A stretch of 7,514 bases of DNA from the NCBI GenBank assembly GCA_964425645.1, contig CAYRNC010000085.1, positions 1 to 7,514 of the forward strand. The letters run 5' to 3'. This document shows positions 6,379 through 7,514 of this stretch, one piece after another. The position numbers and the translations under genes were made by a program. This stretch comes from CAYRNC01 sp964425645. GTDB lineage: Bacteria > Bacillota > Clostridia > Peptostreptococcales > Anaerovoracaceae. How positions within the stretch are numbered: position 1 is the first letter of the stretch; each line of letters opens with the position of its first letter. The notes under the pieces are model-generated. The model had not been told where the DNA came from. It ran no database searches and saw only the letters and a program-made list of their open reading frames with translations.

Positions 6379-7446
6379 ATGCACATGTTTAACTTGATGG
6401 ATGTTCTGTTAAAGGCTTCTGAGCTTGAGGCTTCCGATCTTCATTTAACGGTCAACAGACCCCCTACATTGAGAGTCAAGGGAGAGCTTGTACCCTGCGG
6501 TGAAGAAATTCTGCGGCCGGAGGATACCGAAAAAATCTGCTACAGTCTATTGACCGATAATAAAAAGGCGGTGTTCGAGGAAAAAGGCGAGGTGGATTTT
6601 ACATGGTCGCTTCCCCAGACAAACAGGTACAGGGTGAATGTTTATAAACAAAGGGGGAGCTGTGCCGCCGCTATGCGCATGATAAACACGAGGATACCTA
6701 CGGTGGAAGATTTAAACCTGCCTGCGATATTGAATGCGATGGCCCTTAAACCCAGAGGACTTTTCTTGGTAACAGGACCAACGGGTTCGGGAAAATCGAC
6801 CACCCTGGCTGCTATGGTAGGCCATATAAACAGCAACAGACAGTGTCACATACTTACTATTGAAGATCCCATAGAGTACATGCATACCCATAATCAGTGC
6901 ATGATAAATCAAAGGGAGGTGGGTTCTGATACGATGACGTTTGCCAACGCTTTAAGGTCGGCTCTGCGGGAGGATCCCGATGTTATTTTGGTAGGAGAGA
7001 TGAGGGATTTGGAGACTATCTCCACCGCCTTATCCGCGGCCGAAACAGGTCACTACGTACTTTCAACGCTTCACACCAACACAGCCGCATTTACGATAGA
7101 TCGGATCATAGACACTTTTCCGCCCCATCAGCAGCAGCAGATACGCACTCAGCTCTCCACGACGCTGCAAGGCATAGTGTGTCAGCAGCTTCTTAAAACA
7201 GCCGACGGAAAACGCATCGTGCCGGCGATGGAGGTCTTGATTATGAACGATGCCATTCGCAACTTAATCCGCGAGGGTAAAAATCATCAGATCGATACAG
7301 TGCTGCAGACGAACATTAAAAACGGAATGATGCCCATGGATTACAGTTTGGCTCAATTGGTGAGATCAAAAACCGTCGCCTATCCGGATGCCCATTCAAG
7401 ATGCATTGATCCGGAGATTTTTGAACGCTACCTGACCTTGCTGTAG
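6379..7446 (+). CDS. pilT: Type IV pilus retraction ATPase PilT
   Basis: 355 residues, typical for PilT. This cytoplasmic hexameric ATPase depolymerises the pilus and drives twitching or DNA-uptake retraction. Seen: the N-terminal PAS-like domain with ASDLHL (18-23), Walker A GPTGSGKS (133-140), Asp box ITIEDPIEY (159-168 region, Glu162), Walker B EDPDVILVGEMRD (198-210, Glu207), His box TGHYVLSTLHTNTA (223-236), and the C-terminal AIRNLIREGK (292-301), the hallmark of retraction ATPases. The tetracysteine of PilB is absent, as expected. The start is not certain. AAAGGA (6368-6373) precedes a GTG at 6376 (too close), an ATG at 6379 (chosen) and an ATG at 6385 (equally possible). The 32-base gap behind pilB has no promoter or terminator, so the two are probably one operon. 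Carrying both motors implies a dynamic, retractable pilus. Confidence 0.95.
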   Translation: MHMFNLMDVLLKASELEASDLHLTVNRPPTLRVKGELVPCGEEILRPEDTEKICYSLLTDNKKAVFEEKGEVDFTWSLPQTNRYRVNVYKQRGSCAAAMRMINTRIPTVEDLNLPAILNAMALKPRGLFLVTGPTGSGKSTTLAAMVGHINSNRQCHILTIEDPIEYMHTHNQCMINQREVGSDTMTFANALRSALREDPDVILVGEMRDLETISTALSAAETGHYVLSTLHTNTAAFTIDRIIDTFPPHQQQQIRTQLSTTLQGIVCQQLLKTADGKRIVPAMEVLIMNDAIRNLIREGKNHQIDTVLQTNIKNGMMPMDYSLAQLVRSKTVAYPDAHSRCIDPEIFERYLTLL

Positions 7447-7478
7447 CAGCCGCTTTTGAATTCGTACAACGAAAAAAT
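7447..7478. other. Short spacer after pilT without a visible terminator
   Basis: I find no GC-rich hairpin followed by a T-run between the pilT stop and the promoter at 7479. Transcription from the pilBT operon may therefore run on into the next gene. Confidence 0.4.
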
Positions 7479-7507
7479 TTGAAAATCCAATGCCGTTAGG
7501 GTATAAT
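7479..7507 (+). promoter_or_regulatory. Strong sigma-A/70-type promoter reading out of the window
   Basis: TTGAAA (7479-7484), a 17-base spacer and a perfect TATAAT (7502-7507), with AT-rich sequence after it. Transcription would begin at about 7514, the last base of the window. It should drive the next gene to the right, perhaps pilC, a pilin or another pilus gene. That identity cannot be read here. Confidence 0.65.
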
Positions 7508-7514
7508 AATTTTA

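Noticed and set aside
1..7514. CRISPR array, insertion sequence, tRNA or rRNA
   Set aside because: I see no regularly spaced repeats, no transposase frame or terminal inverted repeats, and no cloverleaf or ribosomal RNA sequence anywhere in the window.

Overview
The window holds two unrelated gene blocks. They meet tail to tail at about position 3808 and are separated by only 2 bases. Base composition is middling, with AT-rich control regions. The ribosome binding sites are strong and AGGAGG-like, the promoters are near-consensus sigma-A/sigma-70 type, and ATA, AGA and AGG codons are common. This suggests a Clostridia-like Firmicute or a Synergistota-like anaerobe, but nothing here fixes the taxon.

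Left block (1-3807, + strand): an AT-rich leader with two candidate promoters and a cluster of small palindromes, then a two-gene operon joined by an ATGA overlap. The first gene encodes a 782-residue protein with one N-terminal membrane segment, a cytoplasmic stretch of about 90 residues, a closely spaced pair of membrane segments, and about 580 residues of mostly helical, coiled-coil-like tail. This is the layout of ZorA, the MotA/ExbB-related motor subunit of the Zorya anti-phage system. The second gene encodes a 417-residue soluble protein whose second half resembles, from memory, the EH_Signature family to which ZorC belongs. No ZorB (OmpA/MotB-like) or ZorD (helicase-nuclease) gene is present. 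If the assignment holds, this is a reduced or divergent Zorya-like module, and it is the most novel content of the window. A 10-N assembly gap interrupts the first gene. An RNA element with two mutually exclusive pairings sits at the start of the second gene.

Right block (3810-7514): type IV pilus genes. A prepilin peptidase (pilD) is on the minus strand. Divergently from an 80-base spacer come pilB (extension ATPase) and pilT (retraction ATPase) on the plus strand. All three carry intact catalytic motifs. PilD would process prepilins, PilB would power assembly and PilT disassembly. The pilins, platform protein PilC and alignment proteins lie outside the window. A very good promoter at 7479-7507 points out of the right edge, so the next gene probably has its own transcript.
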